A stretch of DNA of 33,729 nt from Desulfoscipio geothermicus (GCA_016841905.1 JAENYF010000035.1:1-33729); one strand, 5' to 3'; positions 8,753 through 17,607 are shown, counted from the first letter of the stretch. A program made the numbers and translations. The notes: generated from the sequence alone by a model not told the origin.

Positions 8753-9189
8753 TTAATAAGCCTACCGTAGGAGATGTATATCAATTAATTACAACAGAAG
8801 TTAAAGTAATCGATGAAAATGCCCCAAAAAAAGATGTAATTGATGTACTACTATCAGGCTCTAACACAGCCAACTACGTATATGTTGTCAATGCCCTTGG
8901 CTAATTAAAGGGAATCATCACAATTAAAGATATTCTCAACTGTGTTTCTGTTATAATCGGATATATACCCAGGGATATGAGTCTTACTGCAAGTAAACTT
9001 TTTGAGCTGTCTCCATTTGGCACTGCCGCTGACATGATGCAGTTGCCTGTCTTTTTAACCAAAGAAACAGAATTACAAGCTGCCTTGAAGAAAATGGTTG
9101 ACAATAATTTATATGAATTACCCGTTACTGATGAAGAAGGAAGAGTAATAGGTGATCTGAATGCATTTGAAATTTTAAAATTTATATAA
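8749..9189 (+). pseudogene. CBS-domain pair protein with internal ochre codon
   Basis: A single reading frame of 147 codons runs from ATG 8749 to TAA 9189, interrupted only by TAA at 8902-8904. The first half (TVGDVYQLITTEVKVIDENA ... YVYVVNALG) and the half after the stop (LKGIITIKDILN ... FGTAADMMQLPVFLTKETEL ... LYELPVTDEEGRVIGDLNAF) are the two CBS repeats of an adenine-nucleotide sensing module. One substitution explains the loss. The ATG overlaps the PII stop (ATGA), so it was the fourth gene of the operon. A short second-half product could start at the ATG at 8977, but without a clear ribosome site. Confidence 0.8.
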
Positions 9190-9500
9190 AGGCTCCATAC
9201 CAAGCCTATTGTTAGGCCTAATTTATTTAGCAAGAAACTTTAAGCCTTGCTCTGTTGCGAGCCATTGTTTGTTTGTTTATCGACCACGTCTAAAGTAGCA
9301 TTGTTTTGAAAACAGCCACCTACTTCATGTGATGTTCAAGTATATTACGTAGTGTTATTTTTGATTAAGATTGTTTAAAATTTTAAAGGAAATAAAGATC
9401 ACACATCGAATAAAATATTTGCAATCTAGGCATTTTTCATATAATGGCATAAGGTGCAAATTCATGAGTAGCAGTATATAAAAGAAAGGTAATTTTTACT
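9190..9500. other. Intergenic region before the peptidase pair
   Basis: There is no gene here. A weak hairpin formed by AGGCT/AGCCT and TAGGCCTA elements around 9189-9222 could end the operon upstream. The ribosome site GAAAGG of the following gene lies near 9484-9489. Confidence 0.4.
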
Positions 9501-10679
9501 ATGCGATATACTCCGAAAACTGAGCTGGACCAACGAATTATTAAACTGCAAGAGCATTTAAAACAACAGGATATTGACGGCGCGATAATAATTCAAAACG
9601 CTGACCTGTTTTACTTTTCCGGAACTATTCAGCAATCTCATCTATTTATACCGGCCGAAGGCAAACCACTGCTGATGGTTAAAAATACTTTTGAGCGGGC
9701 CAAGGAAGAATCCGCCCTGGACAATATTGCCTATCTGAACAGTCTTAAGGAACTATTGCCAACTCTCCAGACATACGGCTTCGCTGACTTTAAAACTTTG
9801 GGCTTTGAGATGGATGTGCTGCCTGCCAACCTGTATCTGCGCTATCAAGAGTTCTTTAAACCAGCTATTATGGTTGATGTCAGTCCTCTTATCCGCACCG
9901 TGCGCATGGTCAAATCGGACTACGAGCTGGAAATATACAGAGATATCGCCAAAGTGCATCCTGCGTTATTTGACACTGTCAGGGCTAATTTGCGAGAGGG
10001 TATGTCCGAGCTGGAGCTGGCTGCAATGATCGAAGCGTTTTTCAGGGAGAAGGGTCACCCCGGTTTTGTAAGAATAAGAGAATTCAATAATGATTTGGTA
10101 ATTAATCATATAATATCCGGACGAAATACCTATAACAGTTATTTTTGGTCAGTGGCCGGCGGAAAAGGAGTTGGACCGGCATTTGCCCAAGCTGCCAGCG
10201 AAAAGTTGATTGGTCGGGATGAGTCTGTGTTAGTGGACGTGGGCTTTATCTACGACGGATATACATTGGACCAGACAAGGATATTCTGCATAGGGAAACT
10301 ACCGGATCACCTGGTACAAGCCTATAAAGTAGCCATCGAAATCATAGAGCAGATAAAGCAGCTGGCCAAGCCGGGGGTGTCCTGTGGCAAGCTTCATGAC
10401 TGGGCAATTCAAATAGCCGGTGCTAGTCCATTTGCTAAGCGTTTTACAGGCTACCCAACACCATTGTCATTTGTCGGTCACGGTATTGGCATTGAATTGG
10501 ACGAATGGCCGGTTATTGGCCACAAATTTAAAACGCCACTGGAGCCGGGCATGGTCTTGGCATTGGAGCCAAAATTCACCTTCCCGGATGGCGCAGTGGG
10601 GATCGAAGATACTTATTTGGTAACTCAAGATGGGTTGGAAGTTTTAACTGTATATAATGAGGAAATTCAATATATATAG
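9501..10679 (+). CDS. M24-family Xaa-Pro-type aminopeptidase, copy 1
   Basis: A 392-residue protein with a creatinase-like N-terminal domain (about 1-135) and a pita-bread M24 catalytic domain (about 140-392). All five expected metal ligands are visible: Asp246 (VDVGF), Asp257 (LDQTR), His327 (VGHGIG), Glu356 (ALEPKF) and Glu369 (VGIEDT). Such enzymes are cytosolic, use two Mn, Co or Zn ions, and cleave Xaa-Pro bonds or related peptides. The exact substrate is not predictable. ATG 9501 follows GAAAGGTAA. A close paralogue follows 97 bases downstream, and the two probably arose by tandem duplication. Confidence 0.88.
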   Translation: MRYTPKTELDQRIIKLQEHLKQQDIDGAIIIQNADLFYFSGTIQQSHLFIPAEGKPLLMVKNTFERAKEESALDNIAYLNSLKELLPTLQTYGFADFKTLGFEMDVLPANLYLRYQEFFKPAIMVDVSPLIRTVRMVKSDYELEIYRDIAKVHPALFDTVRANLREGMSELELAAMIEAFFREKGHPGFVRIREFNNDLVINHIISGRNTYNSYFWSVAGGKGVGPAFAQAASEKLIGRDESVLVDVGFIYDGYTLDQTRIFCIGKLPDHLVQAYKVAIEIIEQIKQLAKPGVSCGKLHDWAIQIAGASPFAKRFTGYPTPLSFVGHGIGIELDEWPVIGHKFKTPLEPGMVLALEPKFTFPDGAVGIEDTYLVTQDGLEVLTVYNEEIQYI

Positions 10680-10776
10680 TGCGTTTGGCACGCAGTGTGA
10701 TCTATTCTTTAATAAAAAATGAAGGATGCAAATACATATAAACAGTAATTATAACAAGGAAGGTGATGATAAAACT

Positions 10777-11955
10777 ATGCGATATACTCCGAAAACTGAG
10801 CTGGACCAACGAGTTGCTAAACTGCAAGAGCATTTAAAACAACATGATATTGATGGCGCATTAATAATTCAAAACGCTGACCTGTTTTACTTTTCCGGGA
10901 CGATCCAGCAATCCCACCTGTATATACCGGCGGAGGGTAAGCCGTTACTATTGGTTAAAAACACCTATGAGCGAGCCCTGGAAGAGTCCGCCCTGGATAA
11001 TATTGTCTATTTGAACAGCCTTAAGGAGCTGCTGCCAACTCTCCAGTCACACGGCTTCAGTGGCTTTAAAACCCTGGGTTTTGAGCTGGATGTGTTGCCT
11101 GCCGACTTGTATCTGCGCTATAAGGAGCTCTTTAAACCGGCTAACATAGTTGATGCCAGCGATTTTATTCGCACTGTACGCATGGTCAAATCGGATTACG
11201 AGTTGGAAATACTCAGAGATGTGAACAAAGTACAGTCTCAGATATTTCCCTTTATCAGTGCTAATTTGCGAGAGGGCACGTCTGAGTTGAAGCTGGTCTC
11301 GATGATCGAAGCATTTTTCAGGGAGAAGGGCCACCCCGGTTTAATGAGAGTACGGGGTTTTAATACCGAACTGCATCAACAGCATGTGGTGTCCGGCAGC
11401 AATACCACCCCGAGCTATTTTTGGGGAGCGGTCGGCGGCAGAGGAGTAGGCCCGGCGTATGCGCAGGGAGCCAGCCATAAGCTGATTGGCCGGGACGAGC
11501 CTGTGTTAGTGGATATCGGCTTTAATGTCGATGGGTATTCCTTGGACCAGACCAGGATCTTTTGCATTGGCAAACTATCGGACCACCTGACCCAAGCTTA
11601 CCAGGTAGCCATCAAAATTATCGAGCAGATCAAGCAGATGGCCAAACCGGGCGTGCCCTGCGGTAAGTTGCACGAATTGGCGCGGCAAATAGCGGGAGCA
11701 AGTCCATTTGCTAATCATTTTACCGGCTACCCAAATCAATTGACCTTTTGTGGCCACGGTATCGGCCTTGAGCAGGACGAATTGCCGGTGATTGGGTCTA
11801 AATTCAAAACGCCGCTGGAGCCGGGCATGGTCTTTGCGTTGGAACCGAAATTTACCTTCCCGGATGGCGCCGTAGGGATTGAAAATACCTATCTGGTAAC
11901 TCAAGATGGACTGGAGACCTTGACTGTATTTGATGAGGAGATTCAGTACGTCTAG
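10777..11955 (+). CDS. M24-family Xaa-Pro-type aminopeptidase, copy 2
   Basis: The protein is the same length as copy 1 (392 aa from ATG 10777) and similar along its whole length, including an identical MRYTPKTELDQR start. I chose 10777 over the in-frame ATG at 10726 because the homology begins there and AAGGAAGGTG lies ahead of it. The five metal ligands are conserved (VDIGF, LDQTR, CGHGIG, ALEPKF, VGIENT). The two copies differ most between about 150 and 235, the region before the catalytic core (for example INHIISGRNTYNSYFW against QQHVVSGSNTTPSYFW). That suggests they have diverged in substrate preference. A hairpin terminator follows before the metal transporter. Confidence 0.88.
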   Translation: MRYTPKTELDQRVAKLQEHLKQHDIDGALIIQNADLFYFSGTIQQSHLYIPAEGKPLLLVKNTYERALEESALDNIVYLNSLKELLPTLQSHGFSGFKTLGFELDVLPADLYLRYKELFKPANIVDASDFIRTVRMVKSDYELEILRDVNKVQSQIFPFISANLREGTSELKLVSMIEAFFREKGHPGLMRVRGFNTELHQQHVVSGSNTTPSYFWGAVGGRGVGPAYAQGASHKLIGRDEPVLVDIGFNVDGYSLDQTRIFCIGKLSDHLTQAYQVAIKIIEQIKQMAKPGVPCGKLHELARQIAGASPFANHFTGYPNQLTFCGHGIGLEQDELPVIGSKFKTPLEPGMVFALEPKFTFPDGAVGIENTYLVTQDGLETLTVFDEEIQYV

Positions 11956-12051
11956 GCTTTACCCAGGGTTTTAGGTAATTCGTTTAAGTTTGACTGGTTG
12001 ACATGCCCAGCCGTATCATATAAAATAAAATTATATATAAAATATTAATAC

Positions 12052-12108
12052 AGCCACGAAGGCTGAATACATTTCAGAAGGAGTGTATTTAACCTTCGTG
12101 GCTGTTAT
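12052..12108 (+). terminator. Long hairpin between peptidase and cbiM
   Basis: AGCCACGAAGG (12052-12062) pairs perfectly with CCTTCGTGGCT (12093-12103), and GTTATTTTT follows. Inside the loop AATACA and TGTATT can extend the helix. It fits a Rho-independent terminator of the peptidase transcript. Because it lies only 34 bases before cbiM it could also act as an attenuator for the metal transporter, but no NiCo or cobalamin riboswitch core is visible. Confidence 0.7.
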
Positions 12109-12141
12109 TTTTGCCTGAAAAAGGAAGGGAGAGTAATACAT

Positions 12142-13191
12142 ATGCATATGGCTGACGCCTTAATTTCACCAGTGGTTGGTGGAGCCATGTGGGCGGTAAC
12201 GGCAGGAGTCGCAGCCTATTCGGTGAAAAAAATTGGAAATGATTTGGATGAGCAGAAGATTCCTTTAATGGGGGTAGCGGGGGCATTCGTCTTTGCCGCT
12301 CAAATGATCAATTTCGCCATTCCCGCTACCGGCTCCAGCGGCCATATAGGGGGAGGCTTGCTGCTGGCGATATTGCTGGGCCCTTATGCAGGGTTTCTGG
12401 CTATGGCTTCTATCCTGACAATCCAGGCGTTATTTTTTGCTGATGGTGGTTTATTGGCACTAGGTTGTAATATTTTTAATCTCGGTTTTTACCCTTGTTT
12501 TGTGGCTTATCCGCTAGTTTATCGATTGATTACGCGCAGAGGATACTCCCAGCGCCGCATCTTTACCGGAGCAATGTTAGCTGCGCTCATAGGTCTTCAG
12601 TTTGGTTCGTTGAGTGTAGTTCTCGAAACATTCTTTTCGGGTAAGTCGGAGTTGCCTTTTGGTACGTTCGTAATGTTGATGCAGCCTATTCACCTGGCTA
12701 TTGGAGTGGTGGAAGGTCTGGTTACTGCCGCTGTCGTAGGCTTCGTTTGGCAAGCGCGCCCTGAAATCATCAAGAGAACAACATCGGGTGAAACATTAGG
12801 CAGCATTTCCATAAAGAAGGTGCTGGCTGCTCTGGCCATAGCGGCTATGATGACCGGCGGTATTTTCTCCTGGTTTGCCTCTGCGCATCCTGATGGGCTG
12901 GAATGGTCTATGTATAATGCTTCAGGTAAAGAAGAACTCGCCGCGCCGGGGGGTATTTATCATACACTGGCAGCCTTGCAGGAGAGGTTGGCGTTTTTCC
13001 CTGACTACAGCTTAAAAAATCAGCAGGAAACAAATACTTTTGCTGTGGGGACTAATGAATCCTGGCCTACCGTGAATGCCGGGACCAGCCTTGCGGGACT
13101 GGTTGGCGGTGTAATGACCTTGATGTTAGCTGTGATTACGGGTTGTTGTATTTATATGTTTAAAAGACGACACAAAACTAGCGGTGTATAG
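12142..13191 (+). CDS. cbiM: Cobalt/nickel ECF transporter, CbiM substrate-binding subunit fused to PDGLE domain
   Basis: The conserved metal-binding N-terminus MHMADALIS (His2 is a known ligand in this family) marks a CbiM/NikM S component, and the long glycine-rich helices (SGHIGGGLLLAILLG) agree. After about residue 225 comes the C-terminal extension SAHPDGLEW, the PDGLE/CbiN-like domain, fused here instead of separate. It has a final membrane helix, giving 349 aa in all. The start is ATG 12142 with AAGGAAGGGAGAG ahead; His2 requires this start rather than the second ATG. With CbiQ and CbiO downstream it forms a complete importer. Co2+ versus Ni2+ cannot be told from sequence by eye. Confidence 0.88.
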   Translation: MHMADALISPVVGGAMWAVTAGVAAYSVKKIGNDLDEQKIPLMGVAGAFVFAAQMINFAIPATGSSGHIGGGLLLAILLGPYAGFLAMASILTIQALFFADGGLLALGCNIFNLGFYPCFVAYPLVYRLITRRGYSQRRIFTGAMLAALIGLQFGSLSVVLETFFSGKSELPFGTFVMLMQPIHLAIGVVEGLVTAAVVGFVWQARPEIIKRTTSGETLGSISIKKVLAALAIAAMMTGGIFSWFASAHPDGLEWSMYNASGKEELAAPGGIYHTLAALQERLAFFPDYSLKNQQETNTFAVGTNESWPTVNAGTSLAGLVGGVMTLMLAVITGCCIYMFKRRHKTSGV

Positions 13192-13242
13192 GGGATACGA
13201 GGCGGGACGTTAAGCCCCCTCAGGACAGGATCGGTAATTTTT

Positions 13243-14055
13243 ATGTCAAACATGACGACATCACTATATAATATTAGGCTGCTTGATGAACTTGCAGAGA
13301 AAAAGACTATTATTCATAACATCCACCCGCTGATTAAGGTATTAACAACGGTACTTTACTTAATTATCATTGTTTCTTTTAACAAATACGAATTAAGCGA
13401 ACTTCTGCCGCTCATATTTTATCCCATTATCGTTATCGCACTGGCTGATTTGCCTCTGATGATTCTCCTAAAGAGAATGCTGATAGCTTTTCCTTTGCTC
13501 ATAGGGATAGGTCTATTTAATCCCTTGTTTGACCGCAGCACAATGGTGGAACTGCCTTGGATGCAGCTTTCGGGGGGCTGGGTATCATTTTTATCCATCC
13601 TCCTGAAAGGTGTTCTGACGATACTGGCAGCCCTGGTCTTGATTGCTACCACGGGAATAACGAGAATTGCTGCGGTGCTTGGCATGCTGAGGGTACCTAG
13701 GATATTCATATTGCAGCTTTTGCTAACTTACAGGTATATCTCTGTACTAGTAGAGGAAGTCGGCCGCACGGTGCGAGCATACGCACTGCGTTCCCGGCGC
13801 GAAAAAGGTATTAGCTTTAGTGACTGGGGTCCGTTAATAGGGCATTTGCTGCTCAGAACAATTGAAAGAGCCCAGCGTGTTTATCATTCCATGTGCTGCA
13901 GGGGATTTACCGGCGCATATCATACCGGCAGCGTGTCAAGAGTTCGAACCGGGGATGTTTTTTACTTTGCCGGATGGGGTATATACTTTATGGTAGTTCG
14001 ATTTATCAATATTCCAGCAACGTTGGGTTCATTAATTACAGGGGTGGTTAGATGA
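13243..14055 (+). CDS. cbiQ: Cobalt/nickel ECF transporter transmembrane subunit CbiQ
   Basis: A 270-residue EcfT-type coupling protein. Four to five membrane helices lie between about 30 and 160. The cytoplasmic coupling region follows, with AYALRSRREKG and CRGFTG, the Arg-containing motifs that contact the ATPase. It transmits ATP hydrolysis to the CbiM substrate subunit. The gap from cbiM is 51 bases, and the stop overlaps the cbiO start by four bases (ATGA), so the three genes are co-transcribed. The ribosome site before ATG 13243 is weak (GGATCGG). A second ATG three codons later is an alternative. Confidence 0.85.
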   Translation: MSNMTTSLYNIRLLDELAEKKTIIHNIHPLIKVLTTVLYLIIIVSFNKYELSELLPLIFYPIIVIALADLPLMILLKRMLIAFPLLIGIGLFNPLFDRSTMVELPWMQLSGGWVSFLSILLKGVLTILAALVLIATTGITRIAAVLGMLRVPRIFILQLLLTYRYISVLVEEVGRTVRAYALRSRREKGISFSDWGPLIGHLLLRTIERAQRVYHSMCCRGFTGAYHTGSVSRVRTGDVFYFAGWGIYFMVVRFINIPATLGSLITGVVR

Positions 14056-14819
14056 GTCACCATATTGTCCTGGTAAACAATTTGAAATATATGTATCCAG
14101 ATGGTTGGCAGGCGCTCAATGGCGTTAACTTTGAAATACTGCATGGTGAGTCGGTAGGTATCGTTGGTGCTAATGGTGCAGGCAAGTCGACTTTGCTGAT
14201 GCATTTAGTCGGTGTCTTGTTTCCGAATGAAGGAGAAATTCGGGTGGGCGAAGTGCCAGTTATTAAGAAAACTTTACCCTTGATCCGGCAAAGTGTGGGC
14301 ATGGTCTTCCAGGACCCGGATGATCAGTTGTTTATGACTACTGTTTATGATGATGTGGCCTTTGGACCGCGTAATTATAAATTACCTGAAGAAGAAGTTG
14401 AAAAGAGGGTCAGAAGTGCACTTGAGACAGTGGGAATTATCCACTTGATAAACAGGCCTCCCTACAAGCTTTCCGGTGGAGAGAAGCGGGCAGCCGCTAT
14501 TGCCACAGTTTTAGCCATGCAACCGGACATCCTCGTGATGGATGAGCCTTCTACCGCTCTGGACCCGAAATCAAGACGCCGGTTGATAGCGCTGCTTCGG
14601 CGCTTTACGCATACAAAAATTATAGCCTCACATGATTTGGACATGGTCCTGGAGCTTTGTGAGAGAACAATTATTTTACAGAAAGGGAAGGTAATCATCG
14701 ATGGCCCGACAGGAAAAATTCTAGCTGATGAGGTATTGATGGAAAAGTGCGGGCTGGAAATGCCCCTTGGTTTGCAGGGGTGTCCGGTCTGTGGGGCAAA
14801 AAAGCTTTATAAACGTTAA
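14052..14819 (+). CDS. cbiO: Cobalt/nickel ECF transporter ATPase CbiO
   Basis: An ABC ATPase of 255 residues with Walker A GANGAGKST, Q-loop VFQDPDDQLF (the FQDPDDQ form typical of ECF ATPases), signature LSGGEKR, Walker B ILVMDEPSTALD and the switch His in IASHDLD. It drives metal uptake with CbiM and CbiQ at the cytoplasmic face. The C-terminus carries CPVCGAKKLYKR, a Cys-x-x-Cys pair followed by basic residues. This is not part of the catalytic core and could bind metal. A terminator follows immediately after the stop. Confidence 0.9.
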   Translation: MSHHIVLVNNLKYMYPDGWQALNGVNFEILHGESVGIVGANGAGKSTLLMHLVGVLFPNEGEIRVGEVPVIKKTLPLIRQSVGMVFQDPDDQLFMTTVYDDVAFGPRNYKLPEEEVEKRVRSALETVGIIHLINRPPYKLSGGEKRAAAIATVLAMQPDILVMDEPSTALDPKSRRRLIALLRRFTHTKIIASHDLDMVLELCERTIILQKGKVIIDGPTGKILADEVLMEKCGLEMPLGLQGCPVCGAKKLYKR

Positions 14820-14843
14820 CCCACGCCAATGAGCGTGGGTTTT
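14819..14843 (+). terminator. Terminator of cbiMQO
   Basis: ACCCACGC (14819-14826) pairs with GCGTGGGT (14833-14840) around a six-base loop, then TTT. It overlaps the cbiO stop codon. Confidence 0.75.
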
Positions 14844-14990
14844 GCCGTACTTTAGGAAACTATGCTTGCCATATTTATGGCAAGCGCTAAGGATCAAAGC
14901 ACTGAAAAGCGCGCGCAGAGGGAACTGAATGGGCGCGGTTAGCGAAATATCGCAGGATCCAAACCCATCCTGGCATTAACAACCCTTGTT

Positions 14991-15020
14991 GCATAAGAAT
15001 AACTATCGAGGCAAATAATA
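14991..15020 (+). promoter_or_regulatory. Possible forespore (sigma-F/G) promoter of gerA
   Basis: GCATA (14991-14995) and CAAATAATA (15012-15020) are 16 bases apart and lie about 30 bases before the gerA start. They resemble forespore promoters, which are expected for germinant receptors. The match is loose. Confidence 0.35.
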
Positions 15021-15050
15021 GAATAAATTTTCTCAATCAAGGATGGGATA

Positions 15051-16691
15051 ATGATTAAATTCATCAAGCCACGCAGGGCGGGTTCGCAAAGGCGAGTTAA
15101 AAGCAACCGCCAGGACGAGCGCCCGGTTAATCAACCCGAGCAAAAGGGCAAAACTACCGGCTCCTCAAACAAAAAAGGTTTAAACACGGACCTGGATTCC
15201 AACCTTCGGGAAATCAAAGCAATTTTAAACCATTGCAGCGATGTGGTTTACCGGGAGTTCCTTTTAGCCCAGAATGAACAGATCAGGTTGGCTTTGATTT
15301 ATACTGACGGCTTGGCAGATATAACACAGATAAGCGACCAAATTATGCGGGCACTGGCCTTGGAAGTACCAATGGCCGCGTCTGGCCAGCAGATTACCAA
15401 AGCCCGGGCGCTGGAATTTATCAAGCAGCGAGGCTTATGCATCCAGAAGATCAAGGAAAGCGAGTTATTGGAGGATATTATTCACGCCATTTTATCAGGT
15501 GATACCGTTTTACTGGTTGACGGGCATGCAACTGCTATCATTAACGGGTCCAGGGGTTGGGAAAAACGCAGTATTGTAGAACCGGAAGCCGAGCCAACGG
15601 TGAGGGGGCCGCGGGAAGCGTTCGTGGAATCCCTGCGGGTTAATACCTCGCTGATCCGACGAAAAATAAAAAGTCCGAATTTGAAATCTGAAGTTCTGCG
15701 GTTGGGCGAGGTAACGGACACTGATGTTGTGATTATGTATGTTGAGGGCATTGTCAACGAAAAGCTGGTAGCGGAAGTAAAGAGCCGGCTGAAACGAATC
15801 AAGATTGATGGTATCCTGGAAAGCGGTTATATTGAGGAACTAATCGAGGATAACCCCTGGAGTGTTTTCCCAACTATCAACCATACGGAAAGGCCGGATC
15901 GGGTGGCGGCTATGCTCCTGGAAGGGCGGGTAGCCATTCTGGTGGACGGGACTCCCTTTGTTCTGATTGTGCCCAACCTGTTTGTTGAGTACCTACACGC
16001 TGGTGAGGATTATTACGAGCGCTTTTTATTCTCCTCGGCAGTGAGGATGCTCAGGTTTCTGGCTATGTTGATTGCATTGACGCTACCCGGGCTGTATGTG
16101 ACGGTGGTCAGCTTCCACCATGAGCTGCTTCCCACTGCACTACTGTTAAGTATCGCTGCGCAGCATGAAGCGGTTCCGTACCCAGTTATTATTGAGGTGC
16201 TGCTCATGGAGGTGACTTTTGAGATTTTGCGGGAAGCCGGAATTCGTCTGCCCCGTCCCATCGGCCAGGCCGTAAGCATAGTAGGTGCTCTGGTTATCGG
16301 GGAGGCCGCGGTACGGGCTGGTTTGGTAGCTGCTTCCACAGTTATTGTGGTGGCCGGCACCGGCATTGCATCCTTTGTGATATCCTATAACGTGAGCATT
16401 TCTTTGCGCTTATTGAGGTTTTTCATCATGTTTTTGTCGGCCTTTCTCGGCCTTTTCGGTCTGATTAGCGGGCTGGCGGTTATTGGGATCCACCTGTGTA
16501 CCCTGCGCTCCTTCGGGGTGCCTTACCTGTCTCCGGTTGTCCCCACTACTGGCATTGACCTGACTGATACGGTTGTCCGAGCGCCCTGGTGGGGCATGTT
16601 ATCCCGTCCCCGGCTGATCGCCAGGCAGAACCAGAAGCGGCAGGGTCAAGGACTGAAACCGTCCCCGCCACCACCTCGACGTAATGGTTAA
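15051..16691 (+). CDS. gerA: Spore germination receptor subunit A (GerA family)
   Basis: The 546-residue product has the GerA/GerAA layout. A basic N-terminal tail (1-45) is followed by a soluble domain (~50-310) with DVVIMYVEGIVNEKLVAEVK, SGYIEELIEDNPWSVFP and GRVAILVDGTPFVLIVP. After that come about five membrane helices (~320-510) and a proline/basic tail. These proteins sit in the spore inner membrane as part of nutrient receptors with B and C subunits. ATG 15051 has GGATGGG seven bases ahead. No gerB or gerC neighbour is present; the next gene is a 71-aa membrane protein. The codon usage does not stand out from neighbours. Confidence 0.9.
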   Translation: MIKFIKPRRAGSQRRVKSNRQDERPVNQPEQKGKTTGSSNKKGLNTDLDSNLREIKAILNHCSDVVYREFLLAQNEQIRLALIYTDGLADITQISDQIMRALALEVPMAASGQQITKARALEFIKQRGLCIQKIKESELLEDIIHAILSGDTVLLVDGHATAIINGSRGWEKRSIVEPEAEPTVRGPREAFVESLRVNTSLIRRKIKSPNLKSEVLRLGEVTDTDVVIMYVEGIVNEKLVAEVKSRLKRIKIDGILESGYIEELIEDNPWSVFPTINHTERPDRVAAMLLEGRVAILVDGTPFVLIVPNLFVEYLHAGEDYYERFLFSSAVRMLRFLAMLIALTLPGLYVTVVSFHHELLPTALLLSIAAQHEAVPYPVIIEVLLMEVTFEILREAGIRLPRPIGQAVSIVGALVIGEAAVRAGLVAASTVIVVAGTGIASFVISYNVSISLRLLRFFIMFLSAFLGLFGLISGLAVIGIHLCTLRSFGVPYLSPVVPTTGIDLTDTVVRAPWWGMLSRPRLIARQNQKRQGQGLKPSPPPPRRNG

Positions 16692-16831
16692 GAGATGAGA
16701 TTTGGCAGGTATTGCAAAGCTGTGGGACAAGGAATTTGTTTGAGCGGGGATTAACATTGCCGCTGGAAGTCCACGTGCGGGAGAGCGGCCGAAACGGCCT
16801 GAAGTTTAATGAATAGTGAGGATGAGAAAAC

Positions 16832-17047
16832 ATGGTTTTTTTATTAATCCTGGCATTCATTGGAATTATTTTATTTGAGGTTCCTGGTTTAATCAAGAAA
16901 AAAATGTGGCGAGAGCTGGCTGCCTTTTCCCTTTACCTGTCCATCGGTATGGCCCTGAGTATCCCGCAAGTTCTGGGTATAATACTACCCAATCCGAGCA
17001 AAGCCATTGAGGTACTGATAAAACCCATATCCGAACTGTTGAAGTAA
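16832..17047 (+). CDS. Small two-helix membrane protein next to gerA
   Basis: 71 residues with two hydrophobic segments (about 1-20 and 30-55) separated by a basic stretch, LIKKKMWRELAAF. It starts 140 bases after gerA on the same strand, with GAGGATGAG before ATG 16832. The position suggests co-expression with gerA during sporulation and possibly a role as a receptor accessory. Small 'D' subunits with two helices accompany some Ger operons, but I cannot show this is one. Confidence 0.6.
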   Translation: MVFLLILAFIGIILFEVPGLIKKKMWRELAAFSLYLSIGMALSIPQVLGIILPNPSKAIEVLIKPISELLK

Positions 17048-17088
17048 AGAACTCTTGGAAGAAGCTTAAAGCTAAGATTAAAGGAGAG

Positions 17089-17607
17089 CTATAGCCTATA
17101 AGCGGGTGGCTCCATAATCAATCCTTTAAGTTGGCCGTATGCAAAGAACTTATCATATAAATCTATCTCTTTTATTAAATAGGTTTTAAATAGCTCTCTA
17201 AGTTTGGGTGAAGTAGACTCCAGAAAAGCTGACGAAGCAAGGGGTATAAAGGAACCAATCCCAGCAAGTATCCTGGTATAAATATATTCGTCGGTAATAA
17301 CTTCGGATTTATATGGACTATCGGAACCCGCAGGTGGTCTTTTAGGTAACGGTATACCATAAACCATCACTATTTTCTCCAAATCAGTTATTTCTTGTTC
17401 AAGTATCTTTATGCCCCGACCTAAAATTAGATTTAAATCAGGGCTTTTTACAAAGTTTTTAAAAATTTTTGTAGTTTCAATTATCTGATATCTAGATACA
17501 AGCTGATTCCATAAGTGTGTTACTTCCGAAACATTTATTTCTCGTTGTAACTCATTTTTGGTATTGCCAATGTCAGCAATTTTTTCTAATTGTTCCAGTA
17601 TCTTCAT
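17089..17607 (-). CDS. DUF3231-type ferritin-like/coat-F-like protein
   Basis: 172 residues, almost all helical, with no membrane segment. The ending LYDKFFAYGQLKGLIMEPPAYR and the pattern of four helices fit one repeat of DUF3231, a family common in spore formers that normally carries two such repeats (about 330 aa). This copy has a single repeat and starts with MKILEQLEKIADIG. The function is unknown. It is transcribed divergently from the phosphotransferase gene at 17827, sharing a 219-base intergenic region. The upstream ribosome site is weak. Confidence 0.55.
   Translation of the reverse strand: MKILEQLEKIADIGNTKNELQREINVSEVTHLWNQLVSRYQIIETTKIFKNFVKSPDLNLILGRGIKILEQEITDLEKIVMVYGIPLPKRPPAGSDSPYKSEVITDEYIYTRILAGIGSFIPLASSAFLESTSPKLRELFKTYLIKEIDLYDKFFAYGQLKGLIMEPPAYRL

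Noticed and set aside
12052..12108. NiCo or cobalamin riboswitch before cbiM
   Set aside because: Only a simple hairpin with T tail is present; no multi-helix junction or B12-box sequence was found.
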